A stretch of DNA of 64,000 bases, taken from positions 62,001 to 126,000 of the forward strand of contig JADKFA010000002.1 of NCBI GenBank assembly GCA_016717725.1, given 5' to 3'. This document shows, piece after piece, positions 1-8,178 of the stretch (position 1 is the stretch's first letter; each line of letters opens with the position of its first letter). Both the position numbers and the translations under genes were made by a program. Source of the stretch: Bacteroidota bacterium (lineage in GTDB: Bacteria > Bacteroidota > Bacteroidia > AKYH767-A > OLB10). The notes below the pieces were generated by a model. The model worked only from the letters and a program-made list of their open reading frames with translations. It was not told the DNA's origin and did no database searches.

Positions 1-144
1 GATCGTCTTTCTTCTCCAACTTTTGTCGATTCCGCCTGATAAAACTTTATTTAATAAATCATATCGAGTAGCAATGCTATCAAACATTTCTTCTACACGC
101 TCTCGCTTCGAACTACCTTTGTAATGTTGTGGAATAACGCTCAT
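1..144 (-). CDS. menG: Demethylmenaquinone methyltransferase, N-terminal 48 codons (partial)
   Basis: The frame starts at ATG 144-142 and runs off the left edge. The 48 residues begin MSVIPQHYKGSSK and contain VEEMFDSIATRYDLLN followed by LSGGIDKSWRRK. This is the conserved start of UbiE/MenG class I SAM methyltransferases (MFDxIAxxYDxLNxxLSxGIDxxWR). The enzyme makes the last C-methylation in menaquinone synthesis and acts at the cytoplasmic face of the membrane. Its ATG overlaps the stop of the heptose kinase gene upstream (ATGA), so the two are probably translationally coupled. The SAM-binding core lies outside the window. Confidence 0.9.
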   Translation of the reverse strand, partial: MSVIPQHYKGSSKRERVEEMFDSIATRYDLLNKVLSGGIDKSWRRKTI

Positions 145-1151
145 GATAATAAATGGATGGCCTCATCCTGTAGCTGTAATTTATCGATGGGAACAACCCC
201 AACTTTTTCACAAACCAATCCGCCCGCTAAATTTGCTAATGCAGCAATGATGGATGGTTTTAAATGTAATGCCAAACAAAGTGACGCAACGCTAATGACA
301 GTATCTCCAGCACCCGAAACATCACTGATATTTCGAATATGAGCCGGAATAATGGCTGAATCATTTCCTTTATTATAAAATACTCCAGCTTCACTTAATG
401 TAACCATCAATATTTCAATTTCTTGTTGTTCTTGAAATCCTTGTGTTACTTTTTTCAATTGGATACCATCAGTTTTGTCAATGTCAATTTTCAGTCCCGA
501 CTTCAACTCCGCCAAATTTGGTTTGAATAAACTAACGCCATGATATGCCGTAAAATTTTTCTTTTTCGGATCTACTGCAGTCGGAATGTTTTTCGATTTG
601 CAAACCGTTACAATTTTTTTGATTAACGCTTCATTCAAAACACCTTTGTCATAGTCTTCAAAAACAACAACGTCTGGTTTCTGCTGATCAATCAGTAATT
701 TTATTTTGTCAAGTAATAATTCTTGTTCTCTTAAATTGATGTCTGAAATTTCTTCATCGTCTACACGAAGTAATTGATGGTTGTTTCCAATAACTCGTGT
801 CTTAACGGTGGTAACGCGTTCTGTCGAAGTGACCATTCCATCAGCCATCATTCCCAAATCCTTCATAAGTGTAAGCAACTCTTCACCTGAACGATCTGCA
901 CCAATCACCGAACACAAAATAGGAGTAGCACCCATGGTTTGAATGTTGATGGCGACATTAGCGGCACCTCCTAAACGACTCTCCCTTTTCGAAATAGCAA
1001 CAATTGGAACTGGAGCTTCTGGTGAAATACGATCCACTTTACCCCATAAATATGCATCTACCATCACATCGCCAATAACCATGACTTTCAATTGGTTAAA
1101 GGCGTCAAAAAGCTCTTTTACAGTAGTGTATGTGTGTGAATCAGTTAGCAA
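141..1151 (-). CDS. rfaE1: D-glycero-beta-D-manno-heptose-7-phosphate kinase (RfaE1/HldE kinase domain)
   Basis: A 336-residue PfkB-family sugar kinase. Residues about 22-50 carry KVMVIGDVMVDAYLWG then VDRISPEAPVPI, the signature of the RfaE1 domain. LGGAANVAINI follows, and the C-terminal catalytic motif SGAGDT lies near residues 279-284. It phosphorylates heptose-7-phosphate in ADP-heptose synthesis for lipopolysaccharide core. Only the kinase domain is present, so the adenylyltransferase (RfaE2) must be encoded elsewhere. The long frame starts with TTG at 1151; no in-frame ATG occurs before the conserved core. A TACCTTTG element on the minus strand (1163-1156) sits just upstream, implying a very short leader. 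The 3' end overlaps menG by four bases. Confidence 0.92.
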   Translation of the reverse strand: MLTDSHTYTTVKELFDAFNQLKVMVIGDVMVDAYLWGKVDRISPEAPVPIVAISKRESRLGGAANVAINIQTMGATPILCSVIGADRSGEELLTLMKDLGMMADGMVTSTERVTTVKTRVIGNNHQLLRVDDEEISDINLREQELLLDKIKLLIDQQKPDVVVFEDYDKGVLNEALIKKIVTVCKSKNIPTAVDPKKKNFTAYHGVSLFKPNLAELKSGLKIDIDKTDGIQLKKVTQGFQEQQEIEILMVTLSEAGVFYNKGNDSAIIPAHIRNISDVSGAGDTVISVASLCLALHLKPSIIAALANLAGGLVCEKVGVVPIDKLQLQDEAIHLLS

Positions 1152-1697
1152 GCCGCAAAGGTAATGAATCGCAGGGAATTGACTTAAAAATAAGATCTCT
1201 ATTTTATTGTGTCTGAGGCTGCCCGGGCCGGGGAAAAATTAAACGTGGCGACCGAAGCCAACCGCAAAAACCGCCTTTTCTCTCTCTGTATTTGCGAGTT
1301 CCCTCGGGCAGCGTTAAAAAAAATGATGTTGGCTGAGGCTGCCTTCGACAAGGTCAGGTAGCTCTCGATGTTGGCTGAGGCTCTCGAGGCCAACCTACCT
1401 GCTGCCCGCGAGAAAAAGCAGAAAGAGAAAGAGCGCGAGTGCGGAGGTTTTAATCCAGAATTTATCTTTCACTCCAAATGGTTATCGGGACTGTCTGGCG
1501 TGTTCACTGCAACAGCTCAAGATAACTTCAGACCAAAAGGTAAAAATATTGAAGGATCTCTGTTCGAAAGTGTGGGCAGGCCGTCCACGCAACAGCGCGA
1601 ACCGAATTTCGCTTTACCGATAGAGAAAGGAAAAAGCGATGCAGATTGTTCAGTTGTTGCAAATGATTGGATTTAGCAGACTGCGAAAATCGGTTGG

Positions 1698-1715
1698 TCC
1701 CGATAGCTATCGGGA
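1698..1715. repeat. Perfect 18-bp palindrome TCCCGATAGCTATCGGGA, copy 1
   Basis: The two 9-base halves are exact reverse complements. The same 18 bases recur at 28513-28530, 29915-29932, 30007-30024 and 30038-30055, always between genes. It lies about 20 bases before the hairpin at 1736-1766. Confidence 0.9.
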
Positions 1716-1735
1716 TGGGTGGCGTGCTTTCTTTG

Positions 1736-1766
1736 GTTACTTTCTTTTCACGCAAAAGAAAGTAAC
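1736..1766. repeat. REP-like hairpin GTTACTTTCTTTT / AAAAGAAAGTAAC
   Basis: Perfect 13-bp arms with a 5-base loop. The same stem theme returns at 2260-2284. There is no adjacent gene end that needs a terminator, so a dispersed intergenic palindrome is more likely than a terminator. Confidence 0.7.
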
Positions 1767-2259
1767 AAGTAATATGAAAAGGAAATTTTAGTAAGATAAA
1801 ATGAAATTATATTCTAGAGATTTCGAAAAGTTTCATTGTAGATAATTACAAAATAAGAAATTGAATTTTGTTCATTCCATCGCATGGAGCTTCCAAGCAA
1901 TAGCGCGAACCAATTTTTCTGCCCTCATGAGGCTCAGGCAGCAAAGCATAATGATAAACAGATAACAGATCGACAGATACCAATTGTAACAAATCGTTCT
2001 CACTCTCAATCTCACTCTGTTTTTTTTGCCCCTTGTAAGACCGACGGAAAAAGGAGCCAATTAGTTCAACTTATCAATATCGAATGATGAAAGTATTATT
2101 TATTGGTAACCCAGACTGAACTATTATTTCGGAGCAAGAATATTTTCTTTGAGAAATATTAATAGATCGTTTGATTTAGTAATAATATGTTCAGGCCTAG
2201 GGTTGCCAAACATTATTACGAGATGCTCCCCGTCGGGCTTGCACAGGGCGATTCTTTTG

Positions 2260-2284
2260 TTACTTTTCTTCTAAAGAAAAGTAA
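2260..2284. repeat. REP-like hairpin TTACTTTTCTT / AAGAAAAGTAA
   Basis: Perfect 11-bp arms and a 3-base loop, related in sequence to the stem at 1736-1766. It lies 50 bases beyond the aspC stop codon, so it could also act as an aspC terminator. Confidence 0.65.
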
Positions 2285-2334
2285 GGCTAAGAAAAGCAAA
2301 TCGAAGAAAAAGAATAATAATTAAAAAAAACTTT

Positions 2335-3528
2335 TTATTTAAGTTTGGCAAAACTCAATTTTATCCTCCTCATTGCTTCAATCAACAACTCATCCGATGT
2401 TGCAAAACTTAATCGCACACAATTCAAATCACCAAATGCTTCTCCTGTAACCATGGAAACTTTTGCATCTTTCAATAAATACATACACAGATCAGTGGCA
2501 TTGTGAATCGTAGTTTGTCCATCGGATTTTCCAAAGAAATAAGTGACGTCTGGAAATACATAAAAAGCACCCATGGGTTTATTGAATTTCCATCCTGGAA
2601 TGTCTTTCATTAATCCTAATACTAAATCTCTTCTACGTAAAAATGAAACGCGCATAAAATCATAATTCGACCATTCAGTAGAAACCGCTTTTACAGCAGC
2701 TTTTTGCGCAATGGAATTTGCACCGCTCGTAAATTGACCTTGTACTTTATCACAAGCTTTCGAAATTTCTTTGCATGCAGCAATGAATCCAATTCTCCAT
2801 CCCGTCATAGCTTGACCTTTCGAAACACCATTTACAATGATCACACGCTCTTTGATAAAATCAAATTGTGCAATGCTCTCATGTTTTGCTTCGAAATGAA
2901 TATGCTCATAAATTTCATCGGAAAGAATCCAGATTTTTGAATGTGGATGTAACGTTTCTGCAATGGCTTTAAGCTCCTCTTTCGTGTACATAGTCCCTGT
3001 AGGGTTACATGGACTCGAAAAAATAAAAAGTTTTGTCTTCGCCGTAATTTTATCTTGAATTTGCTTGGTAGTCGGTTTGAAATCGGTGTCTACTGTTGTC
3101 GGAATAAATACCGGAACACCACCAGCTAATTGAATTATTTGAGCATAACTTACCCAATATGGAGCTGGTATAATTACCTCATCACCCGGATCAATGACAC
3201 TCAAAACTACATTGGCTATACTTTGCTTTGCTCCTGTAGAAACCACAATTTGATCAGAAGTATATTCTAAATTATTTTCTCTTTTGAATTTTTGAGCTAT
3301 GGCTTTTCGCAAATCAGGAAATCCAGAAATAGGGGGATAGTGTGTAAATCCTTCTGCAATCGCCTCTCTCGCTGCTTCGCAAATATCGTCTGGAGTGGTG
3401 AAGTCAGGTTCACCTAAACTCAAACTGATAATATCATGTCCTTGCTCTTGTAATTCGCGACTCAAACGAGCCATGGCAATGGTTGCCGATTCTTCTAATT
3501 GATTTACGCGTTGCGATAAGTTATTCAT
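2335..3528 (-). CDS. aspC: Pyridoxal-phosphate aminotransferase, aspartate aminotransferase family (class I/II)
   Basis: A 397-residue fold-type I aminotransferase of normal length. Recognisable blocks in order: SLGEPDFTTPDDI near residue 36; PAPYWVSYAQI; SSPCNPTGTMYTKEEL; SDEIYEHIHF; and the PLP-lysine block VSKGQAMTGWRIGF around residues 233-246. The MTGWRIGF form is typical of subgroup I-gamma aspartate aminotransferases, which interconvert aspartate and oxaloacetate with 2-oxoglutarate; substrate range cannot be read exactly. A TAGTTTTG -7 element lies upstream on the minus strand at 3565-3558, but I see no -33 TTG at the expected distance. The gene stands alone. Confidence 0.93.
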   Translation of the reverse strand: MNNLSQRVNQLEESATIAMARLSRELQEQGHDIISLSLGEPDFTTPDDICEAAREAIAEGFTHYPPISGFPDLRKAIAQKFKRENNLEYTSDQIVVSTGAKQSIANVVLSVIDPGDEVIIPAPYWVSYAQIIQLAGGVPVFIPTTVDTDFKPTTKQIQDKITAKTKLFIFSSPCNPTGTMYTKEELKAIAETLHPHSKIWILSDEIYEHIHFEAKHESIAQFDFIKERVIIVNGVSKGQAMTGWRIGFIAACKEISKACDKVQGQFTSGANSIAQKAAVKAVSTEWSNYDFMRVSFLRRRDLVLGLMKDIPGWKFNKPMGAFYVFPDVTYFFGKSDGQTTIHNATDLCMYLLKDAKVSMVTGEAFGDLNCVRLSFATSDELLIEAMRRIKLSFAKLK

Positions 3529-3840
3529 TTCGCTATTCTGTCGGGATTAATAGAACGCAAAACTATTAAAAAAGGTTCTTTGTCTAAGATGTTGATAATT
3601 AAAGTATTAACTTATAATCAGATATGTTTTTAGGTTGATTTTGACTTGTAAAGTATAAAATTGAAGGATTTGAATTTTTCGAGAGATTTAGGGAATTTAG
3701 CAAATTGACTTATATTTGGCTCTTCATAACGAGTTAATTGGGGTAGAGTTCATTTTTTTCTACCCATTAAAATAATTTAAAACCAAGTTTTTTGTAATGA
3801 GAATATGTCATTAGAAAAATTCCAATTTATTTAAATATGA

Positions 3841-3861
3841 GGTATCGCAAATTGCGATACC
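3841..3861. promoter_or_regulatory. 21-bp palindrome upstream of the ORF6N gene, candidate operator
   Basis: GGTATCGCAA A TTGCGATACC: 10-base arms around a single central A, ending 18 bases before the ATG of the ORF6N gene. A copy differing at one base lies inside that gene at 4095-4115. The position fits autoregulation by a DNA-binding protein; that role is inference. Confidence 0.7.
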
Positions 3862-3879
3862 ACGAAAAATGATATACTA

Positions 3880-4437
3880 ATGGTGAAGAAAAAAATTAGT
3901 TTAACTTTTGTTTCTGAGGATTATCTCTTGAATAAAATATACTTGCTAAGGGAAGAAAAGGTAATGCTAGATAGAGATTTAGCATTACTTTATGGGGTTA
4001 AATCAATTAGGCTTCGTGAACAAGTAAAGCGGAATCTTTCAAGTTTTCCTTCGCATTTTATGTTTCAATTATCAATGCAGGAGGTTGAAATAATGGTATC
4101 GCAAAATGCGATACCATCAACCCGTCATTTGGGTGGCTCTTTGCCCTATGCCTTTACTGAGCATGGAGTATTAATGCTAGCGAATGTTCTAAAAAGTGAA
4201 CAAGCTATAGCAGTAAGCATTAAAATAATTGAGTTGTTCGTAAAGTTAAGGAAGGTATACTACAGCAGTACTGAGTTAAAATTGGAGATAGAAAGGATCA
4301 AAGGGAAAATTGATAATCATGATAAAAATGTAGAAATTTTATTTAGATATTTTGATGAATTGTTAGAGCAGAAAGCCAAGCCAAGGAAACTTATTGGATT
4401 TTCACAAGGACGTAAAAAGGTTAACGCTGCCAAATAG
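3880..4437 (+). CDS. ORF6N domain protein (KilA-N/phage antirepressor-type DNA-binding)
   Basis: A 185-residue protein. Residues about 10-100 match the ORF6N domain: IYLLREEKVMLDRDLALLYGV, then RNLSSFPSHFMFQLS, VSQNAIPS, GGSLPYAFTEHGVLMLANVL. The last 70 residues are charged and probably helical (a coiled coil around ELKLEIERIKGKIDNHDK). ORF6N domains occur in phage and chromosomal regulators and are thought to bind DNA; the target is unknown. The ATG at 3880 is preceded by an operator-like palindrome whose near copy encodes the MVSQNAIPS segment. No phage genes surround it, so it is a lone chromosomal copy. TATATTTG at 3711-3718 is a possible -7 element. Confidence 0.85.
   Translation: MVKKKISLTFVSEDYLLNKIYLLREEKVMLDRDLALLYGVKSIRLREQVKRNLSSFPSHFMFQLSMQEVEIMVSQNAIPSTRHLGGSLPYAFTEHGVLMLANVLKSEQAIAVSIKIIELFVKLRKVYYSSTELKLEIERIKGKIDNHDKNVEILFRYFDELLEQKAKPRKLIGFSQGRKKVNAAK
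4095..4115. repeat. Intragenic near-copy of the upstream palindrome
   Basis: GGTATCGCAA A ATGCGATACC differs from 3841-3861 at one position. It lies in frame in the ORF6N gene and encodes VSQNAIP. With the flanking T and A it still forms 10-base arms around AAA. Confidence 0.85.
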
Positions 4438-4481
4438 AAAGTATTGCCAATTTATTGCGATATTTGCATCAAATTATAAAT

Positions 4482-5011
4482 ATGAACTTCCCACAAGGTT
4501 TAATCGATTTCTTGGTATATCTCGCCCCTTCATTGATGGTTTTTTTCACCACTTGGTTTTTAGTGCGTCGATTTCTTCAACGTGAAACTACATTGAAAAT
4601 GTTGGAGCTAAAAGCGATGCAACAAAAGGACATGATGCCCCTACGTTTGCAAGCCTATGAACGTTTGTCCATCTACCTCGAGAGAATTTCTCCAAATGTG
4701 ATGTTGCTAAATCAGTATGAACCCGGAATGACGGTACTTGAATTTCAACAAAGTATGCTGACGATGATTCGTGATGAATTTGAACATAATTATGCGCAAC
4801 AAATTTACATCACCCCACCACTATGGAATTTGATTCGTAATGCGAAGGAAGAGGTGGCTCGACAAGTTATCTCCGCGGCTTCTTCTTTAGATGGAGAGGC
4901 GCCCGCATATCAATTAAGCAAGAAATTTTTGATGCGATCATCGATAAGGATGAACATCCCACGCAGCGTGCATTAAATATTTTGAAAGCAGAAGTAGCTC
5001 AATTATTATAA
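4482..5011 (+). CDS. Single-span membrane protein with coiled coil, unknown function (one frameshift)
   Basis: Residues 1-30 from ATG 4482 form a membrane anchor (LIDFLVYLAPSLMVFF then TTWFLVRRF). A charged helical region follows with the block MPLRLQAYERLSIYLERISP, then RDEFEHNYAQQIYI and WNLIRNAKEEV. I recognise this as a Bacteroidota-specific domain of unknown function. The frame entered at 4482 runs to 4976, but its last 20 residues are out of family. A one-base loss near 4911-4922 (AGCAAGAAA, probably AGCAAAGAAA) restores SKEIFDAIIDKDEHPTQ to a stop at 5009-5011. A longer frame begins at 4455, but a promoter-like GATATTTG overlaps that start. It precedes the mutase gene by 11 bases, so they are probably an operon. 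Confidence 0.75.
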
Positions 5012-5022
5012 ATTCAATCTGA

Positions 5023-6594
5023 ATGTCGAAGGAAAAAGAACTGAGTAAGGAGCATGTTACAGATGCTGGAATAGAAATTAAACGTATTTACAAGAAACCA
5101 CTCGACATTAAAGAGGATGCCGGTGAATTCCCCTATACAAGAGGCGTGCAACCCGATATGTATCGCGGAAAATTGTGGACTATGCGTCAGTATGCTGGAT
5201 TTTCTACTGCAGAAGAAAGTAATGAACGTTATCATTTTTTGTTGAATCAAGGTACTACCGGACTCTCCGTAGCATTTGATCTCCCCACTCAAATTGGTTA
5301 TGATTCTGATCACGTTCTTTCTGAAGGAGAAGTAGGTAAGGCAGGTGTTGCAATTGATTCTTTGGCCGATATGGAAGTTCTCTTTGATGGTATTGAATTG
5401 GAAAAGATCACTACTTCCATGACCATCAATTCTACGGCTTCCGTGTTGTTGTGTATGTACATGGCATTAGCAAAAAGGCAAGGTGCGAATTTGAAAAATA
5501 TTTCTGGTACAATACAAAATGATATTTTAAAGGAATACGCTGCAAGAGGAACCTATATTTATCCTCCAAAGCAAAGTATGCGCATCATCACCGATATTTT
5601 TGCATTTTGCGCAGAAGAACTTCCGAAGTGGAATACGATTTCTGTTTCAGGTTATCATATTCGTGAAGCAGGTGCAAACGCTGTTCAAGAATTGGCGTTT
5701 ACATTGGCTGATGGAAAAGCATATTTGTTAGCCGCGCAACAAAAGAATTTGGACATTAATGTTTTTGCTAAACGGATGTCCTTTTTCTTTAATGCACATA
5801 ATAATTTGTTTGAAGAGGTTGCGAAATTCAGAGCTGCACGCAGAATGTGGGCGAAAATTACCATGGATTTAGGAGCCACCGATCCACGTGCTCAGATGTT
5901 GCGCTTTCATACGCAAACTGGCGGATCTACTTTAACAGCGCAACAACCCCATAATAATATTATACGCGTCACCATTCAAGCCTTAGCTGCTGTGATGGGC
6001 GGTACGCAAAGTTTGCATACCAACGGCTTTGATGAAGCACTCGCATTGCCTACCGAAGAAGCTGCAAGCATTGCATTACGTACGCAACAAATAGTTGCTT
6101 ACGAAAGTGGCGTGCCTCAAACCGTGGATCCGCTCGGTGGTAGTTATTTTGTGGAAGCATTAACGGATGAAGTGGAGAGCAAAGCTTGGGAATATATTCA
6201 TCGTATCGATGAGATGGGAGGTGCCGTTGCCGCTATTGAACAAGGATTTATTCAAAAAGAAATTGCAGATTCCGCTTACCACTATCAAAAGGATATTGAA
6301 TCAACCCAAAAAATTATTGTCGGTGTAAATAAATTCACAACAAAGGATCAACACAAAGTTGATTTGATGACTATCAATGATAGTATTCGAAAAGTGCAGT
6401 CGGAGAAATTAGCAATGCTGAAAAAGAATCGGAATAATGAAAAAGTTCAGTCTTGTTTGAATGCACTCAAGGTTGCTGCCAAAGGAACCGATAATTTAAT
6501 GCCATTTATCCTTGCCGCCGTAGAGGAGTACGCAACTTTAGGAGAAATATCAGACGTGATGCGTGAGGTTTTTGGTGAGTATACGGGAATGTAA
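5023..6594 (+). CDS. Acyl-CoA mutase large subunit, methylmalonyl-CoA mutase-like, without B12 domain
   Basis: A 523-residue TIM-barrel substrate domain of the methylmalonyl-CoA mutase family. Blocks seen: PYTRGVQPDMYRGKLWTMRQ near residue 38, RQYAGFSTAEESN, GLSVAFDLPTQIGYDSDH, TIQNDILKEYAARGTYIYPP, GSTLTAQQPHNNIIRVT. The Tyr in QYAGF and Arg in AARGTY correspond to the residues that favour a methylmalonyl/succinyl substrate; isobutyryl-CoA mutases carry Phe and Gln there. The protein ends after the barrel, so a separate cobalamin-binding subunit is needed and is not in this window. It would interconvert methylmalonyl-CoA and succinyl-CoA in propionate metabolism. It lies 11 bases after the membrane DUF gene. 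Exact substrate is not certain. Confidence 0.85.
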   Translation: MSKEKELSKEHVTDAGIEIKRIYKKPLDIKEDAGEFPYTRGVQPDMYRGKLWTMRQYAGFSTAEESNERYHFLLNQGTTGLSVAFDLPTQIGYDSDHVLSEGEVGKAGVAIDSLADMEVLFDGIELEKITTSMTINSTASVLLCMYMALAKRQGANLKNISGTIQNDILKEYAARGTYIYPPKQSMRIITDIFAFCAEELPKWNTISVSGYHIREAGANAVQELAFTLADGKAYLLAAQQKNLDINVFAKRMSFFFNAHNNLFEEVAKFRAARRMWAKITMDLGATDPRAQMLRFHTQTGGSTLTAQQPHNNIIRVTIQALAAVMGGTQSLHTNGFDEALALPTEEAASIALRTQQIVAYESGVPQTVDPLGGSYFVEALTDEVESKAWEYIHRIDEMGGAVAAIEQGFIQKEIADSAYHYQKDIESTQKIIVGVNKFTTKDQHKVDLMTINDSIRKVQSEKLAMLKKNRNNEKVQSCLNALKVAAKGTDNLMPFILAAVEEYATLGEISDVMREVFGEYTGM

Positions 6595-6895
6595 AAAAAA
6601 CTAGATTTTTTTTTAGATCATCAGTTGTTTTATTCTACCAACAAATTCCTACTTTCTATTGGAAAGGAGTCCTGATGCTTCGGGAAGGAGGAGAGGCTGG
6701 AAATATAAGAAAACTATAATTTCTATTTATCAACAAAGTAAATTCCTCCTCGCCCTTGGAGAGGAGGTTAGGAGGAGAGGCTGGAACAATAATGTAAACT
6801 ACAATTATACTCTTGTCCAATAAATATTGTTCAATATTTCAACCTATAAAAATTAACGTTTGTCGATTGGACTTTTTTAAAGGGGTTGTTGATAT
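6595..6895. other. Intergenic gap with a 16-bp direct repeat
   Basis: Between two convergent genes. GGAGGAGAGGCTGGAA occurs at 6687-6702 and again at 6771-6786. Between them a short stem CCTCCTC/GAGGAGG can form near 6745-6767. No open frame with a domain is present; the oligo-T after 6600 may help end mutase transcription. Confidence 0.6.
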
Positions 6896-7216
6896 TTATT
6901 TTTTTACCTCTGAACTGTCTCTCACTATTAAATATACATCTTCATTATCACGTTTCATCAGATAATGCTCGCGTGCATATTTTTCTAAATGCTCGGGATC
7001 AGAAGTGAGTTCTTCCATGTCAATTTTGTTCTTCTCAATTTCAGCATAGTAATAAGCTTTGTCGTCTTGCAATTTTTTTAATTCTTGACGATAGGAATAT
7101 TGAGAGAATATATCGTTACGGTCAAAAAATCCAACCCAAATTATAAAAGCAATAATCGTTAACGAGTATTTGTTTTTTAACCAAGACGGCACACGGTTCT
7201 GATAGAACTTTTTCAT
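6896..7216 (-). CDS. FtsB/DivIC-like septum formation initiator
   Basis: A 106-residue bitopic protein. A short basic cytoplasmic N terminus is followed by one membrane span (about residues 18-31, SLTIIAFIIWVGFF). Then comes FDRNDIFSQYSYRQELKKL, and a coiled coil (residues 42-70). The C-terminal block LTSDPEHLEKYAREHYLMKRDNEDVY is the FtsB/DivIC signature (ExxAREKYxMKxxxED). It would join the FtsQLB divisome subcomplex at the inner membrane. It is convergent with the mutase gene. In many Bacteroidota I recall this gene near methylmalonyl-CoA mutase genes, and the neighbourhood here agrees. Confidence 0.88.
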   Translation of the reverse strand: MKKFYQNRVPSWLKNKYSLTIIAFIIWVGFFDRNDIFSQYSYRQELKKLQDDKAYYYAEIEKNKIDMEELTSDPEHLEKYAREHYLMKRDNEDVYLIVRDSSEVKK

Positions 7217-7338
7217 GGGTTAAAGGTAGGTGTCTAAGTTTTAAATAGAGGCAAAGTGTAATACTTTTTTTAACGAAGGCTTGTGAATTGTATTGTTTTC
7301 AATATTTTTAGAAAAAATGAATTTACTGCCCTTTCCTG

Positions 7339-8178
7339 ATGTGGAGAAATACTCAAACTGAGCTTGTTAAAATATTTGCAAAGCCTCGAAGTTATATCGG
7401 ATTTGTAGCTATTGCTATTATTGTCAGCTTAATACATGTAGCTATGTATGTAGATGGACTCAATTATATCAGTTTCATTACCGGCCCCTTAGAATCAGCC
7501 TTTAACATCGAAGGCAATATTCTGAATGGGAACTTGGTTTGTTTTATCATCCTTCAAACCCTCATCATCCAAATTCCCTTACTCGTTGCCTTGGTTACTG
7601 GTGATTTAATTTCTGGCGAAGCTGCCATGGGGACCATTCGTTTGCTCATGACTCGACCGCTGTCGAGAACTTCTGTGTTGTTCTCTAAATTTTTCGCAGG
7701 GGCGGTTTACGTTTTTATATTGTTAGTTTGGCTTGGACTTGTCTCACTCGGAATAGGCCTCATGATCTTCGGCCCGGGAGATTTAATTGTTCTGAAAAGT
7801 GAAACCATTACCATCATTCCTGCCGAAGACACTTTATGGCGATTCTTTGCCGGATTAGGGATAGCCTTTATTAGTTTGTTGGTGGTTGCCAGCTTTTCGC
7901 TCTTGCTTTCGTGTTTTACCGATAATTCAATTGGACCGATTATCTCTACCATGGCCGTCATTATTTTATTTACCATTGTCGGTTCGATGGATATCCCGTT
8001 GTTCGAAAAAATCAAGCCCTTTCTTTTCACTACACATATGGTGATTTGGCGAAATATGTTCGATCAGGAACTGGATTGTTCTTTAATATACAATTCAATA
8101 ATGATGCTCTTCGGACATATTATTTTGTTTTTATTTATTGCATGGTATTCATTTCGTAAAAAAGATATTTTAAGCTAA
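7339..8178 (+). CDS. ABC-2 type transporter permease
   Basis: A 279-residue polytopic protein with about six membrane spans. Its N terminus MWRNTQTELVKIFAKPRSYIGF is typical of ABC-2 permeases, and the block TGDLISGEAAMGTIRLLMTRPLSRTSVLFSKF is the conserved cytoplasmic coupling segment. No ATP-binding subunit is adjacent; the gene upstream is divergent, so the ATPase must be elsewhere. The stop codon overlaps the next ATG by one base (TAATG), which suggests co-translation with the LolA-like gene. The substrate cannot be inferred. Confidence 0.85.
   Translation: MWRNTQTELVKIFAKPRSYIGFVAIAIIVSLIHVAMYVDGLNYISFITGPLESAFNIEGNILNGNLVCFIILQTLIIQIPLLVALVTGDLISGEAAMGTIRLLMTRPLSRTSVLFSKFFAGAVYVFILLVWLGLVSLGIGLMIFGPGDLIVLKSETITIIPAEDTLWRFFAGLGIAFISLLVVASFSLLLSCFTDNSIGPIISTMAVIILFTIVGSMDIPLFEKIKPFLFTTHMVIWRNMFDQELDCSLIYNSIMMLFGHIILFLFIAWYSFRKKDILS

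Larger units (their letters stand above)
1152..2334. other. Gene-poor gap with repeats, no supported CDS
   Basis: About 1.2 kb between rfaE1 and aspC. The part at roughly 1200-1460 is visibly richer in G+C than its surroundings and carries two copies of GATGTTGGCTGAGGCT (about 1325-1340 and 1367-1382) and the string CCTTCGACAAGGTCAGG. Downstream are a palindrome and two long hairpins listed separately. Open frames of 60-100 codons exist on both strands, but they lack recognisable domains, overlap each other and cross the repeats, so I do not call them genes. Confidence 0.6.

Noticed and set aside
1368..1676. A 102-codon frame in the gap before aspC
   Set aside because: Overlaps repeats and an opposing frame, no domain, composition of a chance frame.
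1872..2087. Overlapping short frames on both strands
   Set aside because: Mutually exclusive, low complexity, no homology that I recognise.
3880..4437. Prophage remnant around the ORF6N gene
   Set aside because: No integrase, structural phage gene or attachment site nearby; flanking genes are housekeeping.
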